From contig NZ_AJZD02000104.1 in the NCBI RefSeq assembly GCF_000272105.2, positions 1 through 39,550 of the forward strand: 39,550 nucleotides of DNA, in the 5' to 3' direction. The notes under the pieces were generated by a model that was not told the DNA's origin, did no database searches, and worked only from the letters and a program-made list of their open reading frames with translations. This document shows, piece by piece, positions 8,901 through 18,078 of this stretch. Each line of letters opens with the position of its first letter. The first letter of the stretch is position 1. A program made the position numbers and the translations under genes. This DNA comes from Vibrio splendidus 12E03. Lineage in GTDB: Bacteria > Pseudomonadota > Gammaproteobacteria > Enterobacterales > Vibrionaceae.

Positions 8901-10250
8901 ATGAGCAATAACCAAATAGAGCATCACCTCAGAAAAGCACTCGTATCGAATAACGAGGCGTCTAAGGTCACAGCGGATGACACTATTGTGCTTGCGAGTG
9001 CTATGACTAGCGTTCATAAAACCTTGCTCATCATATTCCTACTTGCTTTGGTTGCAATTGCCGTGGCGTCACAAGCACGCATCGACATTGTCGTTTCTGT
9101 GCGCGGTGAATTGTTATTGGAGTCTGACGTAGAGAAAGTTCAACACTTAGAAGGTGGGATTTTAGAAGAGTTATTGGTGAGAAAAGGTGAAGTTGTATAC
9201 GAAGGCCAACCTATCGCGCGAATCCGCTCACTCGACCGTAATACTCAGCTCGACACCGTGAACACGGAGATCGTTCAGCTTGAGCTCGACAAGATTCGTT
9301 ATGAAAGTTTGCGTGACATGGTGGAACCTAATTTCGCCAACTTCATTGAACAGTATCCAGAACAAGTCCAGACCAACATGAACACATGGCGACAAGAGTT
9401 CTCAAAGAACCGTTCAAATGAAGAGCTCATCACGCACGATATTAAGCACAAGAACTCGCTAATCAGTTCTATGTTGAAACGCCGCAAGAGTTCAGAGAAT
9501 CAACTCTCTCTGATACGTAAGCAGCTCAACATCAAAAACACCCTCTATAAAGAAGAGATGGCGTCTTATGTCGACGTTCTTAACATGAAAGTACAAGAGT
9601 CGAATATGGTGCGTGAGATTGAGAACCTTGATGAGTCGGTCATGAACGAACGTTTCCAACTCGACAAACTGGAAAAGCAACACCGTGACTTGGTTGAGAA
9701 TCGAAACTCTGAGTACCAAGCACAAATCATTCAAGCGAACAAAGACCTCAAGCTGAAGCGAATCTTACAACCACAGCATTCCGACAAGGTTGATCGCCTA
9801 ATCGTCTACTCTCCGGTGGATGGTGTGGTCGACAAACTGCATTTCAATTTCCGTTCTGCTGTGATTCCGCCAGGAGAAAGTATCGCTGATATTGTACCAA
9901 TCAATAACTCCTTACACGGCGAAGCGAAGATCCCACGTAAAGACATGGGTTTTGTTGAGATTGGCCAAGCAGTCAAAGTAAAAATGGATACTTATAACTT
10001 CGCAAAATACGGATTTGTTGAGGGAACCATCGCCTCAATCAGCCGTTCATCATACGAAGAAGAAGACGCTGAATTCTATTTAGCAGAGATTGAAATTAAC
10101 CGAAACTTTCTTGAGCGAGGAGGCACTCAATACAAGTTATCACCTTACATGGAATTTACCGCCGACGTGAAAACAGGCTCGCGTCGCGTGATCGAATACG
10201 CTGCCAAACCTGTGATGTCAGCCATCGAGGATGCTTTCGATGAGAGATAA
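8901..10250 (+). CDS. HlyD-family periplasmic adaptor (membrane fusion protein) of a type I secretion system
   Basis: A 449-residue protein starting at an ATG preceded by GAGGTAGG. It has a short cytoplasmic N-terminus and one membrane segment at residues ~41-57. The first half of a lipoyl-like domain (~65-110, HLEGGILEELLVRKGEVV) follows, then a long helical hairpin (~120-290), the second lipoyl half (SPVDGVV) and a beta-barrel domain ending near residue 430. This is the order of HlyD, LapC and RtxD adaptors, which link an inner-membrane ABC exporter to a TolC channel. The length is normal. It sits in an operon with TolC-like and ABC genes, so it very likely serves export of the divergent adhesin. 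Confidence 0.93.
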   Translation: MSNNQIEHHLRKALVSNNEASKVTADDTIVLASAMTSVHKTLLIIFLLALVAIAVASQARIDIVVSVRGELLLESDVEKVQHLEGGILEELLVRKGEVVYEGQPIARIRSLDRNTQLDTVNTEIVQLELDKIRYESLRDMVEPNFANFIEQYPEQVQTNMNTWRQEFSKNRSNEELITHDIKHKNSLISSMLKRRKSSENQLSLIRKQLNIKNTLYKEEMASYVDVLNMKVQESNMVREIENLDESVMNERFQLDKLEKQHRDLVENRNSEYQAQIIQANKDLKLKRILQPQHSDKVDRLIVYSPVDGVVDKLHFNFRSAVIPPGESIADIVPINNSLHGEAKIPRKDMGFVEIGQAVKVKMDTYNFAKYGFVEGTIASISRSSYEEEDAEFYLAEIEINRNFLERGGTQYKLSPYMEFTADVKTGSRRVIEYAAKPVMSAIEDAFDER

Positions 10251-10253
10251 TCA

Positions 10254-12485
10254 ATGAGCGGTAAACCTTCGTACAATATTTCCGTGCCCGCTCTACGTCT
10301 AAGCATACTATTTAGCGTGGTATTGGCTGCGCTCGCTTTCTATTTATACTTTTCTTGGTCAAAAGTAGACTCAGTCGCACAAGTGCAAAGCGCCCCACTA
10401 CTCATACAAGCTCAGAAGCTTAATCAGACCATCGAACAAGATATTCAAACTCTGCAGCAGTGCTTAAGTACCGACACTTGTGGTACTAACGAATTCAATC
10501 TAGTTAACTTGAAGCGTGAAATAGATGAATTTCGATCTTTAGCCTCTTTGAACAAAACTGAGTTCAGCTTGGTTGGCGCTACTGAATACACTCAACTTGA
10601 ATTAGCGATTAACCGTTTCTCCGATAGTCCTAAAACACGTAACGACGTATTGGGCTTGTACCTTTCATTGACCAATAACTACCTGAAGATGGATGACAAC
10701 TATCGCACCATGTTTAACAACCATGCGAATGACTTAATGTCTGAGAAAAACGAGTTCTTTATCTGGTTGTTTATGGTGGCCGTGATATTGGCTGTGATTA
10801 CGATTCTATCCAACTCAGTTGCTATGTTGAAACTGAAGAAATCCAGCTCGAACGAACGCGAAATCGACTATGAATTCGATGCCCTGTATCAAGAGCTGAA
10901 GCAGCTAGATTTACAACGTCTTGAAGAGCTTCTTAATGAAGTTAGCATCAACCCCAAGCAGCGTCAGATTTACTCTCATCTCAAACTTATTTTCAGTAAA
11001 TTAGAAGACCAAAAGCGCAATAACGATCTCTACAAACAGTTGTATGCGCTGATCGGTTATGAGATTCGCGGAATTACAAACACCATCAACGGTGGCGTCC
11101 AATATCTGGTTCAAGAAACCGATGAAAACGGCGTGTTGATGGCGAACGATATTACCTCTGCGTGTAGCACACTATCTGAGTTAGCAGAAAACTATAATCG
11201 CTTGATATCACAGGGTACGGAAAGCAAGTCGAAAGAGTTCTCTTTACTGAGCGTGTTATCTGAATTAATGATTCATATCAGTGCCAAAGTACAACGTAAT
11301 GAAAGCCAACTTGACTGTTTTATCTCTGACAACTTACCGAATCGTGTTGCAGGCCAATCCACCAGCTTATTCTGGATACTGTTCCTTCAACTTTCTAACG
11401 CTATTCAACTCAAATCAAATAAGAAACTGTTTGTAACGATTGAATCGGGTGCGGCTTCAGACATGGAAAATACCCGTGTCACCATCAACCTCAACTTCTT
11501 ATCAACACTGGATGTTTCTGTTGCCAAGCTCAACAAACTCCATTGGAGCGCACACAAAGACCATACAGCCAGCACAGATGACTTAGCGAAAAGCGTTCTG
11601 AAGGATTACGGATATTACGAGAGCCACTGGTTCCAGTCAGGGGCTCAGGAACGTTTTCAGATCGAGCTTGATCTTAAGGCTAAGAACTTCCACACAGAGA
11701 AAACTCGCTTTGATGGCAAGCGTTTACTCTTGTGTGCTAATACTCAAGTTCGTATAGATGTGATGAAGAAAATGCTCAGTAACTTGGGGCTAGAGATCAC
11801 CGAAATTCGTACTGCAAATGAGCTTTTCTCAGCGGCTAAAACGTTCGGTGAATACGATGCGATTATGCTGACCGATACCTTTGAACCCAACAAACTGCCC
11901 TCACTGAGTAAAACAGTGAAATCCCAACTTAAGAACCACCCAAATACCAAGTTACTGTTGTCAGTGACCAACACTCAGCAAGCACAAGAGTGTCATAGCT
12001 TTGTCGACAAAATCATCAACGCTCCAGCTATTCCTTACGAATTCATTCCAAACCTACTCACCATTATGGAAGCGGAAGCATCGGAAGAACAGATGGAAAA
12101 CAGCTCATTCCTTATCGTAGAGGATGACCGAGTTCAGCAGATTTTACTTAAACGGATTCTTACCAAACAAGAATATGAACCTGACATGGTTGGCGATGGC
12201 GCTGACGCAGTGAAACACTTCATGAATAAACGCTCAGACATCATTTTCATGGACTGCATCATGCCGGGTATGGGCGGCATCGAAGCAACAAAACGTATTC
12301 GCCAATTCGAACAACAAAACGAGAAAAACCCTTGTACCATAATAGGTGCAACCGCATTGACCAGCAGTAACGAACACCAGGCTTGTATTGAGGCCGGAAT
12401 GGATTACGTGATCAGCAAACCTTATAAAAGCGACCAAATCATCAAGGTGATCAACAAGTATGTGGCGGTACAAAAACTTAACTAG
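10254..12485 (+). CDS. Membrane hybrid histidine-kinase-like protein: degenerate kinase core with an intact C-terminal receiver
   Basis: 743 residues. Membrane segments at ~14-33 and ~172-190 enclose a periplasmic sensor of ~135 residues. The H-box region reads LIGYEIRGITNTINGG, so Tyr269 replaces the phosphorylated His of the usual SHEIRTPLN. The ATPase-like region keeps an Asn (N382, LQLSNAIQ), but I find no DxGxG or GxGxG boxes. A first receiver-like domain (~485-600) keeps a possible Asp in MLTDTF but lacks the acidic pair (LLLCANT) and the Lys. The last receiver (~620-740) is canonical: VEDD, D667 in FMDCIMPGMGG and K722 in SKPY. The protein is probably not an active kinase but could be phosphorylated on D667 by another kinase or Hpt. 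It is embedded in a secretion operon, with four bases to the adaptor and a 26-base overlap into the TolC gene. Confidence 0.88.
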   Translation: MSGKPSYNISVPALRLSILFSVVLAALAFYLYFSWSKVDSVAQVQSAPLLIQAQKLNQTIEQDIQTLQQCLSTDTCGTNEFNLVNLKREIDEFRSLASLNKTEFSLVGATEYTQLELAINRFSDSPKTRNDVLGLYLSLTNNYLKMDDNYRTMFNNHANDLMSEKNEFFIWLFMVAVILAVITILSNSVAMLKLKKSSSNEREIDYEFDALYQELKQLDLQRLEELLNEVSINPKQRQIYSHLKLIFSKLEDQKRNNDLYKQLYALIGYEIRGITNTINGGVQYLVQETDENGVLMANDITSACSTLSELAENYNRLISQGTESKSKEFSLLSVLSELMIHISAKVQRNESQLDCFISDNLPNRVAGQSTSLFWILFLQLSNAIQLKSNKKLFVTIESGAASDMENTRVTINLNFLSTLDVSVAKLNKLHWSAHKDHTASTDDLAKSVLKDYGYYESHWFQSGAQERFQIELDLKAKNFHTEKTRFDGKRLLLCANTQVRIDVMKKMLSNLGLEITEIRTANELFSAAKTFGEYDAIMLTDTFEPNKLPSLSKTVKSQLKNHPNTKLLLSVTNTQQAQECHSFVDKIINAPAIPYEFIPNLLTIMEAEASEEQMENSSFLIVEDDRVQQILLKRILTKQEYEPDMVGDGADAVKHFMNKRSDIIFMDCIMPGMGGIEATKRIRQFEQQNEKNPCTIIGATALTSSNEHQACIEAGMDYVISKPYKSDQIIKVINKYVAVQKLN

Positions 12486-13884
12486 CAGCATCATGGCTGC
12501 GCTTGTATTAAGCACGACACCTTCAGCATTGGCGACTACCCTGCTTGAAGCGGTAGAGCTCGGCCTGCAAAACAGCCTGTCTCTTCGCGCTAGTGATAAG
12601 GGTGTTGAAGAAAACGAGTACAACATTGGTATTAGTCGCTCTAAATTTCTGCCTTCACTCAATGGTGCTGCCGATACCACATGGAACGAGAATGAAACCT
12701 TGCTATCGAGCGTGCCGGATGAAACCTCTAGCTACAACTCAAACAGCTACAGCCTTTCGTTATCCCAATCCATATTCAACCTTGGTGACATTTTCAAATA
12801 TGGGACAGCAAAGCTCGACTTCAATATCGAAGAGATTAAACACGAGAACAAAATCCAAAGCACAATTTCGGAAATCGGGTCTCAATACTTTGAGTATTTA
12901 AAAAACAACGCCCAAATCAAAGCGACCAAGGTTGAGCTTAAATCGTCCGAAACGCGTGAACATCAAATGCGACGCAATGTAGAGCTTGGTAACACCGCAG
13001 CCAGTGAGCTGTACGAAGTTATCGCTCAGAAAGAAGGTGTCTCGAACCGATTAAGAACCTTGCAGAAAGATCGTCGTGTCATTCTCAACGGGCTCTCTAT
13101 TCAAATTCAATACCCTATTACTCCGTCGCAAGACATATACGAAAGCGTGCCTTTAAAAGAGATCAACGAAACCGAACAACGCAAGATCATGGATCAGGCG
13201 TTAAAGCTCAATAACGACTTGTTGGTAGCACGGAAAAACGTAGATAGAAGCCGCAGAAGCTTAAAAGAGAGCGGTTCGAATTTCTTACCGACCGTGTCGC
13301 TTTCAGCCAGCTATCGACACGATGACGCCAATAACTACGATAAAACCGACATTACAGCCACAGGCGAAAGTAACTCAACCAGTGTTGGCTTGAACCTCGC
13401 CGTGCCTATCTTGTCTGGTGGCTCTGATTACTACGGCTATCAGAAATCATCAACGGCCATCGAGCGTACTGAACTGCTTTACCAAGACTCGCTTTACACC
13501 ACACGTAACAGTGTGAGTACCTCCGTGCTCAACATTAACGATTTCTCGCAATCTATAAGCAGTTACGAAAACATCATTCGCGCCAACTATGCATCTTATA
13601 AAGGGATCCAAAGAGCCTACCAATTAGGCACGCGTACCATCACCGACTTGCTGGCGGCGGAAAGTAAACTGTTCAGCGCTTTGAGAGACTATGAAAGCGC
13701 ACGATACGACTACATCATCGAGACTATCAAGCTTGAGCAAATTAAAGGCATACTCTCAATTCAATCGATAGAGAGCATCATGCAATTGATGAGCGATATT
13801 GAGGGACGAGACAATCAAGATTTGGTGCCGAAACACCTTCTCTCAACGGAGTCGTTGAAAACAGGAGGCCGTAATGCAAACTGA
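12460..13884 (+). CDS. TolC-family outer-membrane channel of the type I secretion system
   Basis: 474 residues with a signal peptide cleaved near Ala25 (PSALA). Two repeated halves follow the TolC pattern: LLEAVELGLQNSLSL at the start, long helices, and a second half beginning near residue 245 (RKIMDQALKLNNDLLVARKN). Short beta segments in each half suit a trimeric 12-strand barrel plus tunnel. It resembles LapE/AggA-like dedicated channels more than general TolC by context. The start overlaps the preceding gene by 26 bases, with AAGGTGA upstream; an internal ATG at 12493 would shorten the signal peptide. The end overlaps the next gene by 11 bases, indicating translational coupling. It probably provides the outer-membrane exit for the adhesin. 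Confidence 0.92.
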   Translation: MWRYKNLTSSIMAALVLSTTPSALATTLLEAVELGLQNSLSLRASDKGVEENEYNIGISRSKFLPSLNGAADTTWNENETLLSSVPDETSSYNSNSYSLSLSQSIFNLGDIFKYGTAKLDFNIEEIKHENKIQSTISEIGSQYFEYLKNNAQIKATKVELKSSETREHQMRRNVELGNTAASELYEVIAQKEGVSNRLRTLQKDRRVILNGLSIQIQYPITPSQDIYESVPLKEINETEQRKIMDQALKLNNDLLVARKNVDRSRRSLKESGSNFLPTVSLSASYRHDDANNYDKTDITATGESNSTSVGLNLAVPILSGGSDYYGYQKSSTAIERTELLYQDSLYTTRNSVSTSVLNINDFSQSISSYENIIRANYASYKGIQRAYQLGTRTITDLLAAESKLFSALRDYESARYDYIIETIKLEQIKGILSIQSIESIMQLMSDIEGRDNQDLVPKHLLSTESLKTGGRNAN

Positions 13885-15460
13885 GCAGTTTTCACAAAAG
13901 ATCAATATGGCAGATAAGTGCTATCTGACTTTCTCTACGATAATTTCCACCCTGTTTGGCTTGGTACTGCCCTTCTCTATTCTGATCATTTTTGACCGAG
14001 TGTTACCCAACCAAGCGCAAGATACTCTGTTCTTATTGTTCGCGATTATCTTGATTTCCATCTTCCTCGACTATCACCTGAAAAATCAGGAAGAGAAGAT
14101 ATCTTCCGTCATCATGAGGCAGTTTGAAACCAACCTAACCAATAAGGTATTTCAATCCATTTGTTTGGCGGAAATCTCTAAGTTCCGACGTTTGGAGACA
14201 GGCGAATACCTAGAACGAATCTCAACCATTCCTGAATTGAAAACCTTCTTTGGTGGCGAATCGGTCCGAGCGCTGATCAACCTAGCCGTCAGCGTGATTA
14301 CCATCCTTATTATTGGTCTCATCAACATATGGGCTGGTATTACCCTTCTGATTGCCTCTGTCATCTTGGCTATTTTCGCGTGGAGCCTTTCCAAACAAAA
14401 GATTGGTAGTTTGCAGAATAAGTCAGACATCGAAGGGTTAACCACCTCCAAAATCATCGAGATCATCTCTAGTCCGCTTGATATCAAAGCTCGAAATATG
14501 GAATACCGCGTTGAAAGCCTGATGACACAAATGGTCAAAGAACGCGAAGTTGAGAACATCAAATATGAGCAGATTGAATCGAACTTCAGCCTAATATTGG
14601 CGCTCATCCAACAGCTCTCCATTGCTTGTGTTGTGGTAGTACTAGCAACAGCCGTTATCAATATGGAATCGAGTCAAGGCATCATGGCCGCCATCATCAT
14701 GCTAACCAACCGTTATTTTGCGCCTTACCAGCAAGTAATGCGCACCGCGAGCCGCTGGGAATTGAACAAACTCCATATCCAACGTATCGCTGATCTCCTT
14801 GAATTGGCATCCTCTGTCGAGCACCAACATGAAAAAACAGAAGTAGAACGTATTTCGGTTAAGTATTCTGAAAAGCAGCGCATCGAGTTCGAACTCGGAC
14901 AAGCCTATTTGCTGACAGGGAAAAGTGGTTCTGGTAAGACCCACCTCGCTAACTGTATTACGCGTCAGAACAGTGATAGCAAACTAGATATCATGATTAA
15001 CGACACGCCTTTGGATGACGTCAATTACAACGTTTGGCGTAACAGTGTTCTGATGGTTGATAAGACCAGTTCGTTCGTAGAAGGGACGATTATCGATAAC
15101 CTCACCTGTTTCCGCCCAAGCTTGAATAACACGGCGTTTGCACTGTGTGAAACCATGAACATCAAAGCTCAAATTGATGGGCTTCCTGCCGGTTTTTATA
15201 CAGAACTCAAAGGCCATATGCGTAACCCATTCTCACGCCAAGTTGGCTACGCCCTATTATTAGTTCGCGCCCTGCTCGCCAGCAAGCGCGTATTGATATT
15301 TGATGACATCGACTGTGTGTTTGATGAGGAATTTGCACGAATGGTTCTCACCAGTACGGCTTATCGTGCCAACGACAAAATCTTGATCATCGCCAGTAAT
15401 AAAATGGACAAGCTTAACCATCGCCTCAAACGCGTAAAACTTACCGGAGGTGACCAATGA
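13874..15460 (+). CDS. ABC exporter subunit 1 (no C39-like domain), type I secretion, with altered ATPase motifs
   Basis: 528 residues: a transmembrane domain of about six segments (~15-310), then a nucleotide-binding domain. Walker A is canonical (GKSGSGKT, 349-356). The Q-loop position is Lys397 (MVDKTSSFVEGT), the signature is FSRQV (453-457) instead of LSGGQ, Walker B ends D477-D478 so the catalytic Glu is Asp, and the switch His is Asn509 (ASNKMD). ATP binding is likely; efficient hydrolysis is doubtful. It overlaps the next ABC gene by four bases (ATGA), so the two probably form a heterodimer. RtxB/RtxE of the Vibrio MARTX system is a known precedent for a two-ABC type I exporter. It most likely moves the divergent adhesin across the inner membrane. 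Confidence 0.9.
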   Translation: MQTEQFSQKINMADKCYLTFSTIISTLFGLVLPFSILIIFDRVLPNQAQDTLFLLFAIILISIFLDYHLKNQEEKISSVIMRQFETNLTNKVFQSICLAEISKFRRLETGEYLERISTIPELKTFFGGESVRALINLAVSVITILIIGLINIWAGITLLIASVILAIFAWSLSKQKIGSLQNKSDIEGLTTSKIIEIISSPLDIKARNMEYRVESLMTQMVKEREVENIKYEQIESNFSLILALIQQLSIACVVVVLATAVINMESSQGIMAAIIMLTNRYFAPYQQVMRTASRWELNKLHIQRIADLLELASSVEHQHEKTEVERISVKYSEKQRIEFELGQAYLLTGKSGSGKTHLANCITRQNSDSKLDIMINDTPLDDVNYNVWRNSVLMVDKTSSFVEGTIIDNLTCFRPSLNNTAFALCETMNIKAQIDGLPAGFYTELKGHMRNPFSRQVGYALLLVRALLASKRVLIFDDIDCVFDEEFARMVLTSTAYRANDKILIIASNKMDKLNHRLKRVKLTGGDQ

Positions 15461-17595
15461 GTATCTTAGTCGACTTCAATAATGTGCCGCAACGTGTGTT
15501 GGATTTTGAATCTAGTGGATACGACGAACGTTACAGTCAATCCCCACTTATTCGTGGTTTGGCCTACACCCTGATAGCACTCGAATGGGAAGGCACACCC
15601 GCTATACTCAGCGATGCTTTTATTCCGAAACCCAAAGACGGCGACAGCTTTACAGCAACCATAGAGCGCCTTGGGTATCGCTGTGATGTGACCAAATTAA
15701 AGACACTCGAGAATATAGATAAACACCCTCACCCATGCTTTATTGAAATAGAGAATCTAAGTGCGATCTTCTTAGGTGCTAAGGATGGAAAGTTACTCCT
15801 GTTTGATTACACGAACAACAACACCATTGAATACCCAATGTGTAAAAAGCCCTGTTTGCTGATTTCGATTAGCGAATACTCTCGTCTATTCCGCGAACCA
15901 CCGCCGGAATCGCAAGACAGAAGCAATTGGATAAAACACGCTTTCTATCGTTACAACAATGAACTTAAAAGCCTGATCATTCTCAGCTTCGTCATCAGTA
16001 TTCTCGGTGCATTGCAGCCATTCTTTATTATGAGTGTATATAACTTCGCACTGACTTCGAGCTCCGAAGCCACACTCTATTGGCTAACCTTATTCGCCAT
16101 TATTGTTGGCTTCTCGGAGTATTTCTTTAAAAAGATGCGAGTAAATATCATTGCCACGTCCGGTAAAGATCTCGCCGTGCACATCTCGCAAGCCGTTATA
16201 TCTAAGCTGCTGTGGCTACCTTATGCGATGACATCTACAGCTGGAGTATCTTCCCAGTTAGCGCGTTTGAAAGATATCGACACCTTCCGACGCTTGGTGA
16301 CCGCAGAATCAACGCTTAGCTATTTTGATATGCCGTTTGTGATTGTATTTATCATCGCCATAGCTCTGATGTCAGGCACAGCAGCATTGGTGGTGATGGG
16401 TGGTTTAATCCTGATGTTAGTGTTCTGTATTTACTCTCGCTATATCTACTCGCAAGCCACGTCCAAAAGCTCGCGCGCTAATGCGATGGTCTCGTATCAA
16501 TGGAACGAAATCCTTCGCGGTATCAAGACCATTCAAGGCCTACCTTTACTTCGTGTCGTTCAATCTCGATTCAGCGCTTCACATATGCAAAGCACCAGCG
16601 ATGCAGAGAACGTTGCCGTAACTAACAGTAAGATTCAGGCCGCTGGCGGCAGTTTGATTCAAGTGATTGGCACAGCAAGTATCGTGACTGCAGTAATCGG
16701 CGTGATGGAAGGCACTTCTGATGCGGGTGCCATGCTCGCAACCGTTATTCTGGTTTGGAAAGCGCTAGGCCCAATCATGGGTATCTATAACTCAATTTCT
16801 AAGTTCCAGTCGATTAAGGCTTCGTCCGCGCAAATCAATAATTTAATGTCGATGAATGACGACAAATTAACCTTAGAGAAAAGCCCGCCTATTCGCCTGT
16901 TCCAAGGCAGCATTGTGGGCAGCGGAGTCAGTCACCGATACGCAGGAGCCGCGACGGGTTTAACTAACTTGGGGTTCAAAATCCCACCCAGTGCAAAAGT
17001 GGTCATTTGTGGCCCAACAGGCTGCGGAAAAACCACCTTAATTTCAATCATTGCTGGGTTAGAAGACCGCTATCAAGGCGCAGTTTCTGTCGATGGTTAC
17101 AACATTAAACAGTTCAATAGCTACCGTTATCGTACCTCGATTAACTACATCCCTTTTAATTTGCATATTTTTGAAGGCTCACTCGAGACCAACTTCATTC
17201 TACATAACGGGCTGATTCCAACAGACAAGATGCAAGAGATGGTGAGCTTCTTCGAGTTAGATGAATGGCTTCCGGAAGGCTTGGCTACTCAGTTAAGTGT
17301 CGACAAATGCAAAAGTCTTCCGAATGGAATTCAACAAAAGTTGCGGCTGGCGCTTGGCCTAGGTAACTGTGAGCAATCTCTGATTATCATTGATGAACCG
17401 TTCAACGGTGCAGAGCAAGAAAACGCTCAATACTTTAATCGCCTGTTCTCCGATAAATTGTTGAATAAGACCGTGATTTTTTCGACTAACGACCCTGGTT
17501 TGATCGCAACATCAAACATGAGTTTAGTGTTAGAGCCGGATGGGAATTTGAAATATTTTGGCTTAACAGACAAATACTTAAACAGCTTAAGCTAA
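15457..17595 (+). CDS. ABC exporter subunit 2 with inactive C39-like domain, type I secretion, with altered ATPase motifs
   Basis: 712 residues. The first ~150 form a C39-peptidase-like domain with no catalytic Cys (QSPLIRGLAYTLIALE), as in HlyB/LapB, where it binds the unfolded substrate. Transmembrane segments run ~170-440. The nucleotide-binding domain has a canonical Walker A (GPTGCGKT, 519-526) and Walker B with catalytic Glu (IIIDEP, D646-E647). The Q-loop Gln is Phe567 (YIPFNLHIFEG), the signature is LPNGI (621-625), and the switch His is Asn678 (STNDP). With subunit 1, neither composite site has a normal signature or His switch. The gene is coupled to subunit 1 through ATGA. This is the larger, LapB/HlyB-like member of the pair. 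Confidence 0.92.
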   Translation: MSILVDFNNVPQRVLDFESSGYDERYSQSPLIRGLAYTLIALEWEGTPAILSDAFIPKPKDGDSFTATIERLGYRCDVTKLKTLENIDKHPHPCFIEIENLSAIFLGAKDGKLLLFDYTNNNTIEYPMCKKPCLLISISEYSRLFREPPPESQDRSNWIKHAFYRYNNELKSLIILSFVISILGALQPFFIMSVYNFALTSSSEATLYWLTLFAIIVGFSEYFFKKMRVNIIATSGKDLAVHISQAVISKLLWLPYAMTSTAGVSSQLARLKDIDTFRRLVTAESTLSYFDMPFVIVFIIAIALMSGTAALVVMGGLILMLVFCIYSRYIYSQATSKSSRANAMVSYQWNEILRGIKTIQGLPLLRVVQSRFSASHMQSTSDAENVAVTNSKIQAAGGSLIQVIGTASIVTAVIGVMEGTSDAGAMLATVILVWKALGPIMGIYNSISKFQSIKASSAQINNLMSMNDDKLTLEKSPPIRLFQGSIVGSGVSHRYAGAATGLTNLGFKIPPSAKVVICGPTGCGKTTLISIIAGLEDRYQGAVSVDGYNIKQFNSYRYRTSINYIPFNLHIFEGSLETNFILHNGLIPTDKMQEMVSFFELDEWLPEGLATQLSVDKCKSLPNGIQQKLRLALGLGNCEQSLIIIDEPFNGAEQENAQYFNRLFSDKLLNKTVIFSTNDPGLIATSNMSLVLEPDGNLKYFGLTDKYLNSLS

Positions 17596-17642
17596 AACCT
17601 CAACGCTTAATCACAATTCGCTATTTAGGGAAATGGATATAA

Positions 17643-17671
17643 TTGACAAATTCATAAGCGAGAGGGATGAT
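17643..17671 (+). promoter_or_regulatory. Candidate sigma70 promoter for the orphan gene
   Basis: TTGACA at 17643-17648 matches the -35 consensus exactly. Seventeen bases later GATGAT (17666-17671) matches four of six -10 positions. It lies ~33 bases before the ATG at 17704 and suggests separate transcription from the secretion operon. Confidence 0.35.
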
Positions 17672-17703
17672 TCGCCCCAATACCACAGGTAACAAGGAAG
17701 AAT

Positions 17704-18078
17704 ATGTACACATTCGTTGCAGACAAGCTTGATGTAGCTTACTTATCCGCAATCCCTGAAAACCACCAACTTCAGGAGTGCGATGTACCTAAAGAAGAGA
17801 TGGAGCTTCGAGAGATCGTTGAGGTTTGGTATGAGTCTGCCTTCCTACCCGCTTGCAATCTTCAGAAAATAGACATTGAGAACAAAGCAGAGCTCACCGT
17901 CGTGCAAATGCACGTATTCAGCAATGATACGAGCACACTCGCCTTCCTACTCAAAAACAGAGTGTATCGCGCCGCACTTAATAGAATGCTCGGTATTTGG
18001 ACATTAGAACCCTCTGCAAAAACCGTATTAGAGCAACTTCTTTTCGAATTAAGCCTCGATAGCAATCGTCCTCATTAA
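17704..18078 (+). CDS. Small soluble protein of unknown function
   Basis: 124 residues from an ATG with AAGGAAG upstream. I do not recognise the family. It has no signal peptide or membrane segment and is acidic and mostly helical, with a central beta-like stretch (ELTVVQMHVFS) and a C-terminal helical region (TVLEQLLFELSL). There are two cysteines (residues ~27 and 55). It lies 108 bases after the secretion operon on the same strand and could belong to that locus functionally, although it has its own promoter candidate. No terminator is visible on either side. The strong ribosome binding site and clean frame support a real gene. Confidence 0.7.
   Translation: MYTFVADKLDVAYLSAIPENHQLQECDVPKEEMELREIVEVWYESAFLPACNLQKIDIENKAELTVVQMHVFSNDTSTLAFLLKNRVYRAALNRMLGIWTLEPSAKTVLEQLLFELSLDSNRPH

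Noticed and set aside
12234..12680. Minus-strand open frame of 148 codons across the kinase/TolC junction
   Set aside because: It is antisense to a canonical receiver domain and the TolC signal peptide, both strongly supported.
14152..14661. Minus-strand open frame of 169 codons
   Set aside because: It lies wholly inside the ABC subunit 1 gene, whose membrane domain is clear. Its translation shows no recognisable domain and no start signal.
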